Of a stretch of DNA of 33,523 nucleotides, positions 15,301-25,000 are shown piece after piece. The position numbers were made by a program, and so were the translations under genes. The DNA is from Desulforegula conservatrix Mb1Pa (GTDB taxonomy: Bacteria; Desulfobacterota; Desulfobacteria; Desulfobacterales; Desulforegulaceae): contig NZ_AUEY01000043.1 of assembly GCF_000426225.1 (NCBI RefSeq), positions 1 through 33,523 of the forward strand, given 5' to 3'. Each line of letters starts with the position of its first letter. Within the stretch, counting starts at the first letter, position 1. Below the pieces are notes generated by a model. It searched no databases and was not told the origin of the DNA. It saw only the letters and a program-made list of their open reading frames with translations.

Positions 15301-18230
15301 CTGAAAGGAACATCAGCTTTGTGGCTGTCAATAGGCAGCTTGAAGGCGAGGCACTTGAAAAACTGACCATGAAAAAGATAAAGATAGTATCAGTTTCTGC
15401 CCTTGTCCGTCAGCCAAACGGGACATACGCTTACCAGTCTGCCAAGAAGGAAGACACAGTATGGGAAAAACCATTTGCAGTCCCTGTTTCTGGCCAGAAA
15501 ATAGCTCTGGAGACAGAAGAGGCAGGCGAATACGCGCTTGAGATAAAGGATGAGACAGGAACTGTTATATGCCGGGCTTCTTATACAGTCGCAGGTCAGT
15601 CGAATATCAAGGCAGAGATAGAAAAAACGGCCGAGCTTGGAATCAAGCTTGCCACCCAGAGCGTAAAGGCTGGGGAAGAAATTGAACTACAGATAACCAC
15701 GCCTTATAAAGGCGCAGGCCTCATCACAATTGAGACAGACAAGGTTTATGGGTTTTCATGGTTTAAGTCCGAAACCCTTACTTCTGTACAGAAAATCAAG
15801 GTTCCTGAAAATCTTGAAGGGAATGCATATGTAAGCGTGGCCCTAGTGAGATCGCTGGACGATCCTGAAATTTTCACAAGTCCTCTCAGCTATGCCACCG
15901 CGCCTTTCAGCATAGACAGGACAAGGCGGACTCTTACTCCTGAAATAAAAGTTCCTGAAAAGGTCGTGCCAGGAACGAAAATGCCTATTACTTATAAAAC
16001 AGACAGGCCATGCAAAATTGTGGTTTTTGCCGTGGATGAAGGCATATTGCAGTTTGCCGGATACAAGACGCCGATTCCTCTGGATCATTTTCTTAAGAAA
16101 GTCGCTCTCGAAGTAACAACCCAGCAGACAGCGGATCTTATTCTTCCTGAATATTTGCTGCTTCTCCAGAGAATGGGCGCAGGCGGTGACGCTGATGCAG
16201 AAGCTTTGAGGGCTAAACATCTCAATCCTTTTGCAAGAAAAAATAATAAACCGGCCGTATTCTGGTCAGGAATTATAGATTCAGGGCCTGAGGAAAAAAC
16301 GGTCGAATGGGAAACTCCTGACACTTTCAGCGGAGAAGTCCGGGTAATGGCTGTGGCAGTTGACGCTGAAGGCATGGGTTCAAACCAGAAGAGTGTTATT
16401 GTCAGAGGCCCATTTGTGGTGAGCCCTGTCATGCCCCTTGCTGTAACTCCTGGAGATATTTTTACCCTCACGGCTGGTATTGCAAATGTCTCCGAAGGTT
16501 CAGGAAAGGCTTTCCCTGTGAATCTTAAAATTGAAGCTGACAAGTCCCTGACCATTGAAGGCGGAACAGAAAGAAAGCTTAGCATTGACGAGGGAAGCGA
16601 GGCTGTCGAGACATTCAGCGTGAAAACAACCGGAGCGCCTGGCAATGCTACTATTAAATTCATGGCAACATCCGGAGATCTGGCAGCTTCAACTTCTGCG
16701 TCATTAAGTGTGAGGCCTCCGGTTCCTGCCATGACAACACTGAAATCTGGGGTGGCGGATTCAGGAAAAGCAACACTTAAACTGGACAGAAAGATCATTC
16801 CCGAATTCTCAAGCCAGAAGATCAGCGTGTCAGCTTCTCCTCTTGTCCTTGCCACAGGTCTTGAGTCGTGGCTTGTGGGTTTCCCTTACGGCTGTACAGA
16901 GCAGCTTCTTAGCAAGGGGCTTCCTGCCCTTGTTTACGCATCCTATCCTGGAAACAAGGAAATAAAGGAAAATGCTTCTGAAAAGGTCAGGGCTGCTATT
17001 TCCATGTTAAGGGAACGTCAGAATCAGGATGGCGGAATTGCAATGTGGCCTGGCGGTACTACCGACGAGTTTGCATCCCTTTATGCTTCGCATTTTCTTA
17101 TAGACGCGTCCCAGGCAGGATTCCAGATTCCTAAAGATCTGCTTGACAGGGCAACTGGGTATTTAACTACAAAAGTCGGTGAATGGACTGGTCAGGATAA
17201 GCCGAGGCTTAGGGCTTATGCCATTTACCTGCTCACAAGAAACGGGACTGTTACCTCGAATTACCTTATTGATCTTGAAAAGGATCTTGAAAAAATTCAG
17301 GAGCAGAAAAAGACTCAAAAAGACAAGCCTGTATGGAAAGAGGACATAACAGCTTCTTTCATGGCTTCGAGCTATAAATTGATGAAAGAGGATCGGCTTG
17401 CCACTGGACTCCAGGGCAAATTCAAGGCTTCGGACAAGACCGATTTTGACGATGTATTTTTCGGCTCAAGGGCTGCGGATGCCATTGATGTTTATCTGAC
17501 AGCAAAGCATTTTCCTGAAAAACTTGGAAAAGTAACAGAGACAAGGCTTGATCGCATACTCGATCCTGTTCTTTCTAACAGCTATCATACATTTGAAGCA
17601 GCTTGGACTGTTCTTGCACTCGGAGCATGGACTGGCAGCGAACCTGATGACTCTTTTTCAGTTTCAGCCGTAAATGCTGCTGGAGAAGCAAAGCAACTTG
17701 ATACTAAGCCTTCTCCTTTTCCTACAGCTTCCTTTGGAACTGAAATCGCTACACTTGATATCAAAGGAAGCAGAAAGCTTTTCTATGCTGTTTCCCAGGA
17801 CGGTTTTGACAGCGGCATTCCAAAGACAGATATTAAAGAAGGCCTTGAAATTTTAAGAGAATTCAAGCCTGTTCCTGAAAAACTGAACCAGCCAGTGAAG
17901 CCGGGCGATGATATAACTGTAGTCCTTAAGATAAGATCCCTTAATGGGAAGTTCATAAATAACGCGGCTGTCACAGACATGTTTGCAGGCTGTTTCTCGC
18001 CTGATATCAAGTCTGTCAGGGCAAATTCCGGTCTCAGCTATATTGACGTAAGAGAAGACAGGGCTGTTTTCTACGGATCATTCGGGCCTGAAATCAAGGA
18101 GATAAGCTATAAACTCAGGGTGACCGCTGCAGGAGAATTCACGGTTCCTCCGGCATTTGGGGAATCTCTTTATGACAGCCGCGTAAGGGCGAGGAGCTTG
18201 CCAGGTGTTATGAAGGTTGTGGGTAAATAG
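12315..18230 (+). CDS. membrane-anchored bacterial alpha-2-macroglobulin
   Basis: This encodes a 1971-residue protein. ATG 12315 follows AGGAG at 12304-12308. Instead of the lipobox seen in E. coli YfhM it has a single N-terminal membrane helix at residues 41-61, so it is probably held in the inner membrane facing the periplasm. The macroglobulin domains follow, with a DRGIYRPGE motif typical of the family near residue 750. The thioester site is YGCTEQ, with Cys1527 and Gln1530 in the helical thioester domain. A 60-residue acidic Ser/Asn/Gly/Glu linker (about 557-618) interrupts the N-terminal half. The thioester lets such proteins trap attacking proteases covalently. It is the usual partner of PBP1C, whose gene follows after a toxin-antitoxin locus. 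The length is above the common 1500-1700 for the family. The call is confident. Confidence 0.92.
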   Translation: MKRLIGFFISIIAAVTGRFSWTAPPWITSINGFRKNKPGAFYSLMILFFLIVCGSVSGYIYWKKMPKPDLIVLKTRLAEIKPPSEEIIEPEPLYIDFSRESSKGGPALSAARLDLAGKPITSGIAIEPAFEGAWSWEASGRTIKFQPKNNWPAARKFTVSISPEILEKKAKLKENRIDFETSKFKATFEVAPKFYTDPRNRSVHQAIATAVFTHFVEEKSIREGLSLSFPDKSGKNVPVNYSLTIDKTGRRAHILSDPLKIGAEEQFMTVSLDKRLKTSQGGAGLSEDLSGKLKIPAVSTFFTINEMRATIIPDLKKEPEQTITLAFSDSIKRKTLDGKIKAWLLPLKNPENEEEHWTSQNEVTPALLEKSGDLPLKLAETLGESSDRFGLVFDAPEGRDIYVKIESGIKSDSGYELSKKYDAVMRAPSYPKEAKIVGQGGFMASSGSKTLSIQARGVEAVKVFVRRLLPQQLHHLVTQTYGDITNPSFHNWNFSEANISEGFEKVIPLSPKDSKTPVYTSLNLSEYIDPNGIKPGVFFIEIKGWDTENNAPVTQSYDDQSEYSSYSAAASGNANNAASEEASGDESSDGNGEGSEEGEYAEGEGYNSNNSYARSYQPSFVDKRTIIVTDLAILIKNGVDKGRDIFVESVSSGSPAKDVEISVVAKNGQALQSGRTGEDGHVVFPELGESSDPGREAAFCMVKKGSDISFLPFNRSQRQLDMSRFDIGGVNTGLLDKNQLNAFVFTDRGIYRPGETANIAFMVRSKGLAIPAGIPLQIHISGPQGTLLKKNIQVPETGFFDINFPSNPASATGAHQAELFILSEKGQTDRMIGSVSFKIEEFEPDRMKMASVLSDKNPGWALPENLSANVTLKNLFGSPAQNRKVKGKLILQPTGFSFDKYPGYVFTDPLTVKDKPLKAVIQEIEESVTDSNGQTEVKLDLGRFEKGTYRMTLSLEGFDEGGGRGVKAFNTSLVSPMKVIAGFKADGDLAFVRQGSERNISFVAVNRQLEGEALEKLTMKKIKIVSVSALVRQPNGTYAYQSAKKEDTVWEKPFAVPVSGQKIALETEEAGEYALEIKDETGTVICRASYTVAGQSNIKAEIEKTAELGIKLATQSVKAGEEIELQITTPYKGAGLITIETDKVYGFSWFKSETLTSVQKIKVPENLEGNAYVSVALVRSLDDPEIFTSPLSYATAPFSIDRTRRTLTPEIKVPEKVVPGTKMPITYKTDRPCKIVVFAVDEGILQFAGYKTPIPLDHFLKKVALEVTTQQTADLILPEYLLLLQRMGAGGDADAEALRAKHLNPFARKNNKPAVFWSGIIDSGPEEKTVEWETPDTFSGEVRVMAVAVDAEGMGSNQKSVIVRGPFVVSPVMPLAVTPGDIFTLTAGIANVSEGSGKAFPVNLKIEADKSLTIEGGTERKLSIDEGSEAVETFSVKTTGAPGNATIKFMATSGDLAASTSASLSVRPPVPAMTTLKSGVADSGKATLKLDRKIIPEFSSQKISVSASPLVLATGLESWLVGFPYGCTEQLLSKGLPALVYASYPGNKEIKENASEKVRAAISMLRERQNQDGGIAMWPGGTTDEFASLYASHFLIDASQAGFQIPKDLLDRATGYLTTKVGEWTGQDKPRLRAYAIYLLTRNGTVTSNYLIDLEKDLEKIQEQKKTQKDKPVWKEDITASFMASSYKLMKEDRLATGLQGKFKASDKTDFDDVFFGSRAADAIDVYLTAKHFPEKLGKVTETRLDRILDPVLSNSYHTFEAAWTVLALGAWTGSEPDDSFSVSAVNAAGEAKQLDTKPSPFPTASFGTEIATLDIKGSRKLFYAVSQDGFDSGIPKTDIKEGLEILREFKPVPEKLNQPVKPGDDITVVLKIRSLNGKFINNAAVTDMFAGCFSPDIKSVRANSGLSYIDVREDRAVFYGSFGPEIKEISYKLRVTAAGEFTVPPAFGESLYDSRVRARSLPGVMKVVGK

Positions 18231-18247
18231 TAGGGGTTTCGATAGAA

Positions 18248-18282
18248 AAACATGGAGGCTTTTTAAAAAAGCCTCCATGTTT
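18248..18282 (+). terminator. strong terminator hairpin after the alpha-2-macroglobulin gene
   Basis: Arms 18248-18264 and 18266-18282 pair perfectly over 17 bp (AAACATGGAGGCTTTTT and its complement), 18 bp after the stop codon. T/A tracts on both sides make it plausible as a bidirectional terminator isolating the toxin-antitoxin promoter. Confidence 0.7.
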
Positions 18283-18303
18283 CCCTCGGTTTTTAAAGAT
18301 TTT

Positions 18304-18341
18304 TTTATCATATTGACTAATTTTATCATAATGTATATTTT
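18304..18341 (+). promoter_or_regulatory. candidate mqsR promoter and operator
   Basis: TTGACT (18313-18318) and TATTTT (18336-18341) are 17 bp apart. An alternative -10, TATATT, is at 18334. Either would start RNA at about the toxin ATG (18347), which has no ribosome site, so a leaderless transcript is possible. Two direct copies of TTTATCATA (about 18304-18312 and 18322-18330) overlap the promoter and could be a repressor site. The canonical MqsA palindrome ACCT..AGGT was not seen. Confidence 0.35.
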
Positions 18342-18346
18342 GATTA

Positions 18347-18800
18347 ATGGAAAAACGCACACCACATTATAAACTGGTGGATATAAAAGCTGTGGTTGCT
18401 GATCCGGCAAGCAGGCCATTCACCATGACTGCCCTGCGTGGCGGCCTGGAACTCGGTCTTTTGGAAAAAGAGATGCGTCAGATTGTCATGGCTCTTTCAC
18501 GAAAAGATTTTTACAAGTCAATGACAACCAATGCGGACACCCATATATGGCAGGACGTTTATTACGGCAAAACCCAGGAGGAAGTTATTGTTTATGGGTA
18601 CCTCTAAAAATTAGAATTTTTGATGTGGTAGCAAGGAAGCGTTGCACGGAGAACCGGAGTTTATGCGGTATAAATGAGGATTCGAGTACGACGCTGACGC
18701 AGCTAACGCGCAAAAAGGCAATTTTTAGAGGTGGCCTGATCTCAAAATTACTGCATATGAAGATGGGCGGCCTCCTGTCATACAATTTAAGGCAAAATGA
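18347..18800 (+). pseudogene. mqsR: MqsR-family toxin gene interrupted by a MITE-like insertion
   Basis: The N-terminal 83 codons encode a clear MqsR: MEKRTPHYKL, then ALSRKDFYKSMTTN and IWQDVYY, all highly similar to E. coli MqsR, a translation-dependent mRNA interferase. After Tyr83 the frame runs into an inserted element and stops at 18605-18607. Beyond the element, bases 18738-18800 encode DLKITAYEDGRPPVIQFKAK and a stop, the expected MqsR C-terminal strand. Removing the insert restores a protein of about 103 residues, close to the usual 98. The truncated product would lack its last beta-strands and is probably inactive or unstable. Antitoxin mqsA follows at once. Confidence 0.88.
18596..18736. 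mobile_element. 141-bp MITE-like element inside mqsR
   Basis: The ends are 17-bp imperfect inverted repeats: GGGTACCTCTAAAAATT (18596-18612) and AATTTTTAGAGGTGGCC (18720-18736), matching at 15 positions. The interior has no gene. The boundaries come from restoring the toxin reading frame, so they are good to a base or two. No convincing target duplication is seen. Mobilisation by a full-length transposase elsewhere in the genome is the usual mechanism for such elements. Confidence 0.8.
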
Positions 18801-18808
18801 GGTGTATC

Positions 18809-19210
18809 ATGAAATGCCCGGTATGCGGCAATTCTGAAATGATTACAACAACAGTAAATGAGACTCTGTCTTTTGAGGGGCAATCGCTCACCCTCCATGA
18901 TATGAGGGGTGGATATTGTGCATCCTGCGGCGAAGGTATCTGGGACGAAAAAAGCTATCATCGCTACGTTGAAGCGCAGGCGGCTCTTGTCAGATCTGTG
19001 AAGGGGGATGCATGCTCTGATATTAGGCGTATTAGAAAAAAACTTAAGCTGACCCAGCAAGAAATTGCAGAAATATTCGGTGTCGGCAAGGTCGCATTTT
19101 CAAGATATGAGAGAGGTGAAACAAGGCCTCCAGCTCCTTTGATGAAATTGCTTAAACTTATAGAGAGGCATCCGGATCTTTTGGATGAAATGCAGGGAAT
19201 GTCTTTCTGA
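18809..19210 (+). CDS. mqsA: MqsA-family antitoxin, intact
   Basis: This encodes a 133-residue protein. ATG 18809 has GAGG at 18799-18802, overlapping the toxin stop. The N-terminal zinc domain shows CPVCG and CASCG pairs, as in MqsA. The C-terminal helix-turn-helix carries IRKKLKLTQQEIAEIFGVG and AFSRYERGETRP. The N-terminal domain binds MqsR and the C-terminal domain binds operator DNA, making the protein both antitoxin and repressor. No truncation is visible. With the toxin broken, it may persist as a stand-alone regulator or by neutralising another MqsR. E. coli MqsA is 131 residues, so the length fits. Confidence 0.93.
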   Translation: MKCPVCGNSEMITTTVNETLSFEGQSLTLHDMRGGYCASCGEGIWDEKSYHRYVEAQAALVRSVKGDACSDIRRIRKKLKLTQQEIAEIFGVGKVAFSRYERGETRPPAPLMKLLKLIERHPDLLDEMQGMSF

Positions 19211-19319
19211 TGAGAGGCAAAAGCATTATGGAAAATGATTTCAACGTGCAGTCGGTATCTCTTGTTGCAAAATGCCCCCTTTTTTGCTTTGTAGCCCCTT
19301 AATTTCTTGAGTGAAGAAT

Positions 19320-21704
19320 ATGCGGCGCAGTTTCATAACTATTATAATCGCTTTGCTTTTTTTAGTTTCCGCATGGCTGATAATTCCAGATCCCGGCCTT
19401 TACCCACTTAAAACAGATTCAACAGCAATATTTGACAATAAAGACAATCTCATCAGACTCACCCTTAATTCCGAACAATCTTACAGAATTTTTATTCCCC
19501 TTTCCGAAATATCCACAGATCTTGTAAACGCCACGCTTCTGTATGAAGACCGTTATTATTATTATCACCCCGGATTCAATCCTTTTTCAATTATCAGGGC
19601 AATAACAGGACTTGCGACCGATTCAAGGCCTGTAGGCGCTTCAACAATTTCGATGCAGACGGCAAGGATGCGCTTCAATCTGAAAACAAGAACCTTTGCA
19701 GGGAAGCTTGAGCAGATTCTAAGAGCTATCCAGCTTGAGCGCCATTATTCAAAGGATCAGATTCTGGAGGCATATTTCAATCTTGCTCCTTATGGCAGAA
19801 ATATTGAAGGAGTCGGGGCCGCAAGCCTTATTTATTTTGGCAAGAAGCCGGACTCGCTTACATTTCCCGAAGCTCTGACCCTTTCTGTAATTCCGCAAAA
19901 TCCGACAGGCCGATGTCCATTGTCTTCCGAAGGCTATAAAAAAATGGATTCTGCCAGAAATGATCTTTTCACAAGGCTTTCAGCTTTAAAGCCTGAATAT
20001 GCGAAAAATAAAGGTTTCATGGATTTGAAACTTGCCTGCGGTTCGCCTGAAACCCTTCCTTTCAGGGCACCTCATTTTGCGGATTATGTTCTTTCAAACA
20101 GGAATCATAATTCTGAAAAAGAGCCACATAATATGACTGGTAATGTAATCAGAACAACGCTGGATTCAGAAATTCAGGCCGGGTTTGAAAATATAATCAC
20201 AAAGCATGTCAAAAAGAAATATTTCGAAGGCATGAGAAACGCGGCGGCATTTCTTGTAGATTCTGAAACCATGTCGATAATTGCAATGGCAGGTTCCGCA
20301 GATTTTTTTGACAGCTCCATTTACGGTCAGGTTAACGCGGTCACAGCAAAAAGATCGCCCGGATCTGCGCTCAAGCCATTTGTATATGCCCTTGCCATTG
20401 ATCAGGGGCTTATTCACCCAATGACTCTTCTGAAAGACGCGCCTTTGAGGTACGGAGCGTATGCTCCTGAAAATTTTGACAAAAGATTTCAAGGGCCGCT
20501 CTCTGCAACTGATGCCCTGAACCAGAGCAGAAATGTTCCAGCACTGAGCCTTGCAGCTAAACTTACCCAGCCTGATATTTATGACTTTTTGAAGCTCGCC
20601 GGAGTATCAGGAATGAAGGAAAAGGATTTTTACGGCCTTTCTCCTGTTCTTGGAGGATGCGAGGTCTCGATGCTTGAAATGGCCGAGCTTTACGCCATGC
20701 TTGCAAATGGCGGTGTTCTAAAGGCCGTTGATTTTCGTTCTGATCATCATCTTAATAATAATAAATCCGGTTCCGGACAGAGATTGCTGTCTCCTGAAGC
20801 AAGCTTTCTGGTTCTTGACATGCTTCTTGGAAATCCTTCTCCCTATGCTGAATATTCGAGTGATTATGAGATTTCTTCTGAATCTGAACAGTCCGGTATA
20901 GCCTGGAAAACCGGGACGTCATGGGGTTTCAGGGACGCTTGGGCAGCAGGAGTTGCAGGTAAATTTGTTCTTGTCGTGTGGGCCGGTAATTTCACAGGTG
21001 AAGGCAATCCTGTATTTGTTGGAAGAACAGCCGCAGGCCCCATTCTTTTTGACATGCTTGCCCTGCTTGAGAAGAAATACGGAGACTTTAATAGGGCAGG
21101 CAAACATCCGGGGCCGCCGCTTTCTGGTCTTAATCTGAAAAAGATTGATGTCTGCGCTGTCTCCGGCGGGCTTCCGAACAGGTACACTCCAAAGACTGTC
21201 AAAACCTGGTTCATTCCCGGTAAATCACCAATAACTGTTTCAACAATACACAGGGCTGTTCCAGTTGATGTAAAAACACATCTGAGGGCCTGTCAGCATA
21301 ACCCTCCATTAACTAAGCTTGAGATTTTTGAGTTCTGGCCGTCAGACATAAGCAGGGTTTTCCATGAAGCCGGAATATTCAGGCCTGAGCCTCCTCGTTA
21401 TATGAAGGACTGCGGACTTGATCAAAGGGATGAAACCGGCCAGTCTCCCCAGATTATTTCGCCTGACAGCACTGTCACCTATGTAATCAGAAATTCAGGA
21501 AATGGAAATGACAAGATTCCTCTTGAAGCAACAGCTGAAAACGGAGTCGGAACTTTATACTGGTTTGCAGGCGATGCTTTCATTGGTCAGTCTGTCCCTG
21601 GTGAAATGTTCCTGTGGGAAGCACCGACCGGTGAATACCAGATCCGGGTCGTTGATGACAATGGTTTGGCTGCTGTCAAAAAACTAAGCGTGAAGAGAGA
21701 GTGA
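19320..21704 (+). CDS. pbpC: penicillin-binding protein 1C
   Basis: This encodes a 794-residue protein. I prefer ATG 19320, with a weak GAGTG site, over GTG 19311, three codons upstream, which has no ribosome site. An N-terminal membrane anchor (RRSFITIIIALLFLVSAWL) precedes the GT51 transglycosylase, with LLYEDRYYYYHPGFNP and GASTISMQTARM. The transpeptidase follows with SALK (Ser349, Lys352), NQSRN and KTGTSWGFRDAW. The C-terminal BiPBP_C beta domain contains TLYWFAGDAFIGQSVPGE. PBP1C polymerises and may cross-link peptidoglycan and is regularly paired with YfhM-type alpha-2-macroglobulin. Here the pair is separated by the mqsRA locus (about 1.1 kb). All catalytic motifs are present. Confidence 0.95.
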   Translation: MRRSFITIIIALLFLVSAWLIIPDPGLYPLKTDSTAIFDNKDNLIRLTLNSEQSYRIFIPLSEISTDLVNATLLYEDRYYYYHPGFNPFSIIRAITGLATDSRPVGASTISMQTARMRFNLKTRTFAGKLEQILRAIQLERHYSKDQILEAYFNLAPYGRNIEGVGAASLIYFGKKPDSLTFPEALTLSVIPQNPTGRCPLSSEGYKKMDSARNDLFTRLSALKPEYAKNKGFMDLKLACGSPETLPFRAPHFADYVLSNRNHNSEKEPHNMTGNVIRTTLDSEIQAGFENIITKHVKKKYFEGMRNAAAFLVDSETMSIIAMAGSADFFDSSIYGQVNAVTAKRSPGSALKPFVYALAIDQGLIHPMTLLKDAPLRYGAYAPENFDKRFQGPLSATDALNQSRNVPALSLAAKLTQPDIYDFLKLAGVSGMKEKDFYGLSPVLGGCEVSMLEMAELYAMLANGGVLKAVDFRSDHHLNNNKSGSGQRLLSPEASFLVLDMLLGNPSPYAEYSSDYEISSESEQSGIAWKTGTSWGFRDAWAAGVAGKFVLVVWAGNFTGEGNPVFVGRTAAGPILFDMLALLEKKYGDFNRAGKHPGPPLSGLNLKKIDVCAVSGGLPNRYTPKTVKTWFIPGKSPITVSTIHRAVPVDVKTHLRACQHNPPLTKLEIFEFWPSDISRVFHEAGIFRPEPPRYMKDCGLDQRDETGQSPQIISPDSTVTYVIRNSGNGNDKIPLEATAENGVGTLYWFAGDAFIGQSVPGEMFLWEAPTGEYQIRVVDDNGLAAVKKLSVKRE

Positions 21705-22024
21705 TGTGCTTGTTGGGTTTGTTTTTTTGTGTTCCTTTTTTCAGTTTGTGATTATGCGTCTTTAAAAAATCAAACAAAAAAGCTTATTAAATATGAATGA
21801 TTATGTTAGGCTTTAAAAATAATAAACTATTTAAATTCTTTTTTTCAGCAATGCTCTCTTAAAAGCTGTCACTAACATTTCAGCAGAACTTTTTGACAGT
21901 TTCATTTCAATTGAACGGTTTTCTTTCAAAAAAGATTTCAGATTTCTTTTCATAATGTTTGCTTTCAGTGCTCCTCAAAAACAGTTTTAAGGGGCTCGAT
22001 ATAATGACTCCGTGTGGAGGTAAG

Positions 22025-25000
22025 ATGGGCAACATATTCTACAGCCTGAGATTCAGGATAATCATTCTCTCTCTTTTGATTCTGGCGCCCTCTGTCTGGC
22101 TTGCCACGCATAGTGTCCTTGAGCAGAGGGAAGCTCTCAGGCAGAAGGCGTCAGCTGAAACTCTCGGAATAGCAAGGCTTGCCGCAGCCAATCATGAAAG
22201 TCTTGTGGAAGGCGCGCGTCAACTTCTTACGGGCCTTTCCATGCTTGAGGAAATAAACTCGTTCGATGCTGAAAAGAGCAGCGTCATATTCAGGCAATTG
22301 CATAAAAAATTCGGTTTTTACAATAATATTGGTCTTGTCAGGCTAAATGGTGAGGCAGTCGCAAGTGCGGTTCCGCTTGGTAAATCCGTAAATCTTTCAG
22401 ATCGGTTGTGGTTCAGGGAAGCTGTCCGCACAAGAGCTTTTTCTGCCGGTGAGTATCAGATAAGCAGGGCAACTGGAAAGGCAGCCCTAAATTTTGCAGT
22501 TCCGGTTTTTACCAGCACAGGTGATGTCTCAGGCGTTGTTACGGCATCAATTGCCCTAGAATGGTTCGGGCATTTTGCTCCAAGGATCATCACTATTCCT
22601 GGAATGCACCTTGACTTTCTTGACAGAAATGGCGCTGTGCTGGCCGGATATCACCACGATGTAGAAAAAAAATCAGAAGAAAAACCTATGGAAAAAGATT
22701 TAGCTTCTGAAGAAGACGGCTTTGGCAGAAATATTGTTGAGCAACTGAAAATGAAGGACGATCATGGAGTATTTTCTGGATATGGTCCTGACGGCAACAA
22801 AAAGGTCTATGCCTATGCTTCTCTGAAATGGGCAAATGAAAGGTATGCCTATCTGCTCGCTGGCATTGACGAGAAAATCGTATTTGCGGACGCGGTTTCG
22901 TCCATGAAGAGAAACGTATCATACGGAATTATGGTTTTTTGTCTTGCGGCCATAGGCGCGTGGTTTTTTGCAGGTCTTTATATTATCAGGTTTGTGGAAG
23001 AGCTTACAATGACAGCCAGGGAGCTTTCCCGCGGAAACATGAGCGCAAAAACAGGCATCCCTTACAGCTACGGTGAGATTGGTTTCCTTGCCAAAACCTT
23101 TGATTCAATGACAGATACTATCAGGAAAAGGGAAGACGAGCTCAGGGATAGCGAAGCAAAATATCGAATGGTTATGGAGCTTGCTGCTGACGGTATCTTT
23201 ACTACGGATTCATCCGGTTATTTCCTTGACGCCAATAAGCGCGGCTGTGAAATGTTCGGATATGATACAGATGAGCTTAGAGGTCTGAATATAACCAATG
23301 TTATTCCATCCGGAGATCTTGATGCTATGCCTTTAATGTTTGAAAAATTAAACGAAGGCATTAGGGTTTTTTCAGAACGCCGTATAATAAGAAAAGATGG
23401 CTGGACAATCGATATAGAAATCAGCTGTCAGAAACTTCCGGATGGAAGGCTTCTTTCCATAGTTCGGGATGTAACCGAAAGGAAAACGGCTGAACAGTAT
23501 CTCAGAAGGAATGAGGCAATGCTGCGGGCCATAATTGAGAATGCTCCTGTATTCATATCCATTACTGACACCAATGGAAAGGTTCTCATGGTTAACAGGC
23601 AGTTTGAAAGCCTTGGCAGCGCCGGAGATATGGGGTTCATAGACAGAAATATTATGGATATTTTCCCCGAGGCAATTGCTGAAGAACTCATCAGAAATGA
23701 TCTGGAGGCACTTTGCTCAGGGACTTCAATCGAACGTGAAGAGTCTGCTTTTAACAAAGACAAGGAGCTTCACACATATTTTGTGATCAAGTTTCCAGTT
23801 AAAATTGAGGGAGATCAACAGCCCTTTGGTATATGTTCCATTTCAACCGATATAACTGAAAGAAAAAGGACAGAGAGACTTCTTGAATATGAAAGAAGCA
23901 GATTCAAGGGTATTCTTGATGAAATGAACGATGGCGTATGCATCGTTAATAGTGACCTCGATATAGAATATATAAATCCTGCCCTGAAATCTGTTTTCGG
24001 AGAAGTCGGTTCAAAAAAATGCCATCAGTATTTTGTCGGATCTGACTCCCCATGCAATGCCTGCAATTTAAAAGATATCACTGCTAATCTTGCCAATGCA
24101 TCAAGAGAATGGAAGTCTTCATCTGATAACAGGGTTTTTGACGTGTTTTCAACTCCTATAAAGAATGATGACGGTTCTGTTTCCAAATTAACAATCATGC
24201 ACGAGATAACAGATCTGATTACCACGGAAAAGGCGCTTTTTGAGAGTGAGGCTAATTACAGACTGCTTTTTGAAACAGCCTGTGAAGCAATCATTTTGAT
24301 TGATATCACTTCAAGATCAATCATTGACGTCAATTCTGCCGCATCAGCAATGTATGGATATGAGAGGCAGGACTTTCTGCGGCTTTCCGAACTTGATCTT
24401 ATTGCTAAGAATCAGACCCCTCTTTCCGGCTCGGCGGAATGTTCATTGTTTATTCCTGTGGCGTTTCATAAAAAGAAAAATGATGAGGTTTTCCCTGTCG
24501 AGATTACAACTGGTCATATTACTGACCGGGGGATTTTTGTGGCGTTTGTGAGGGATATATCTGAAAGACTCGATATGGAAGCAAAAAACAGCACTCTTCA
24601 GGAACAGCTCATTCAGGCCCAGAAGATGGAGACAGTCGGAAGACTTGCTGGCGGAGTGGCCCATGATTTCAATAACCTTCTTGTGGTGATAATGGGGTAT
24701 TCTGAAATGCTGGTTGAAGAGCCGGCAGCCCAGGATAAAACCGTGCTCGATTATATAGGGGAAATTAGGAAAGCAGGGGAAAAGGCCCAGAATATAACAA
24801 AACAGCTCCTCGCGTTCGGCAGGAAGCAGAACCTGAAAACAGAAACCATCGATCTTGGAAAGGTAACAACTGATTTTCTGAAAATGATGGAGCGTCTCAT
24901 CGGTGAAGATATCATGGTTACCATTGATGCCGAGGCCGGGCTATGGCCGGTTGAGGCCGACGTTTCCCAGATAGAGCAGGTACTCATGAATCTTGCCGTC

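Noticed and set aside
16085-16855. 256-residue minus-strand frame inside the macroglobulin gene
   Set aside because: It overlaps conserved macroglobulin domains; composition is that of an antisense shadow.
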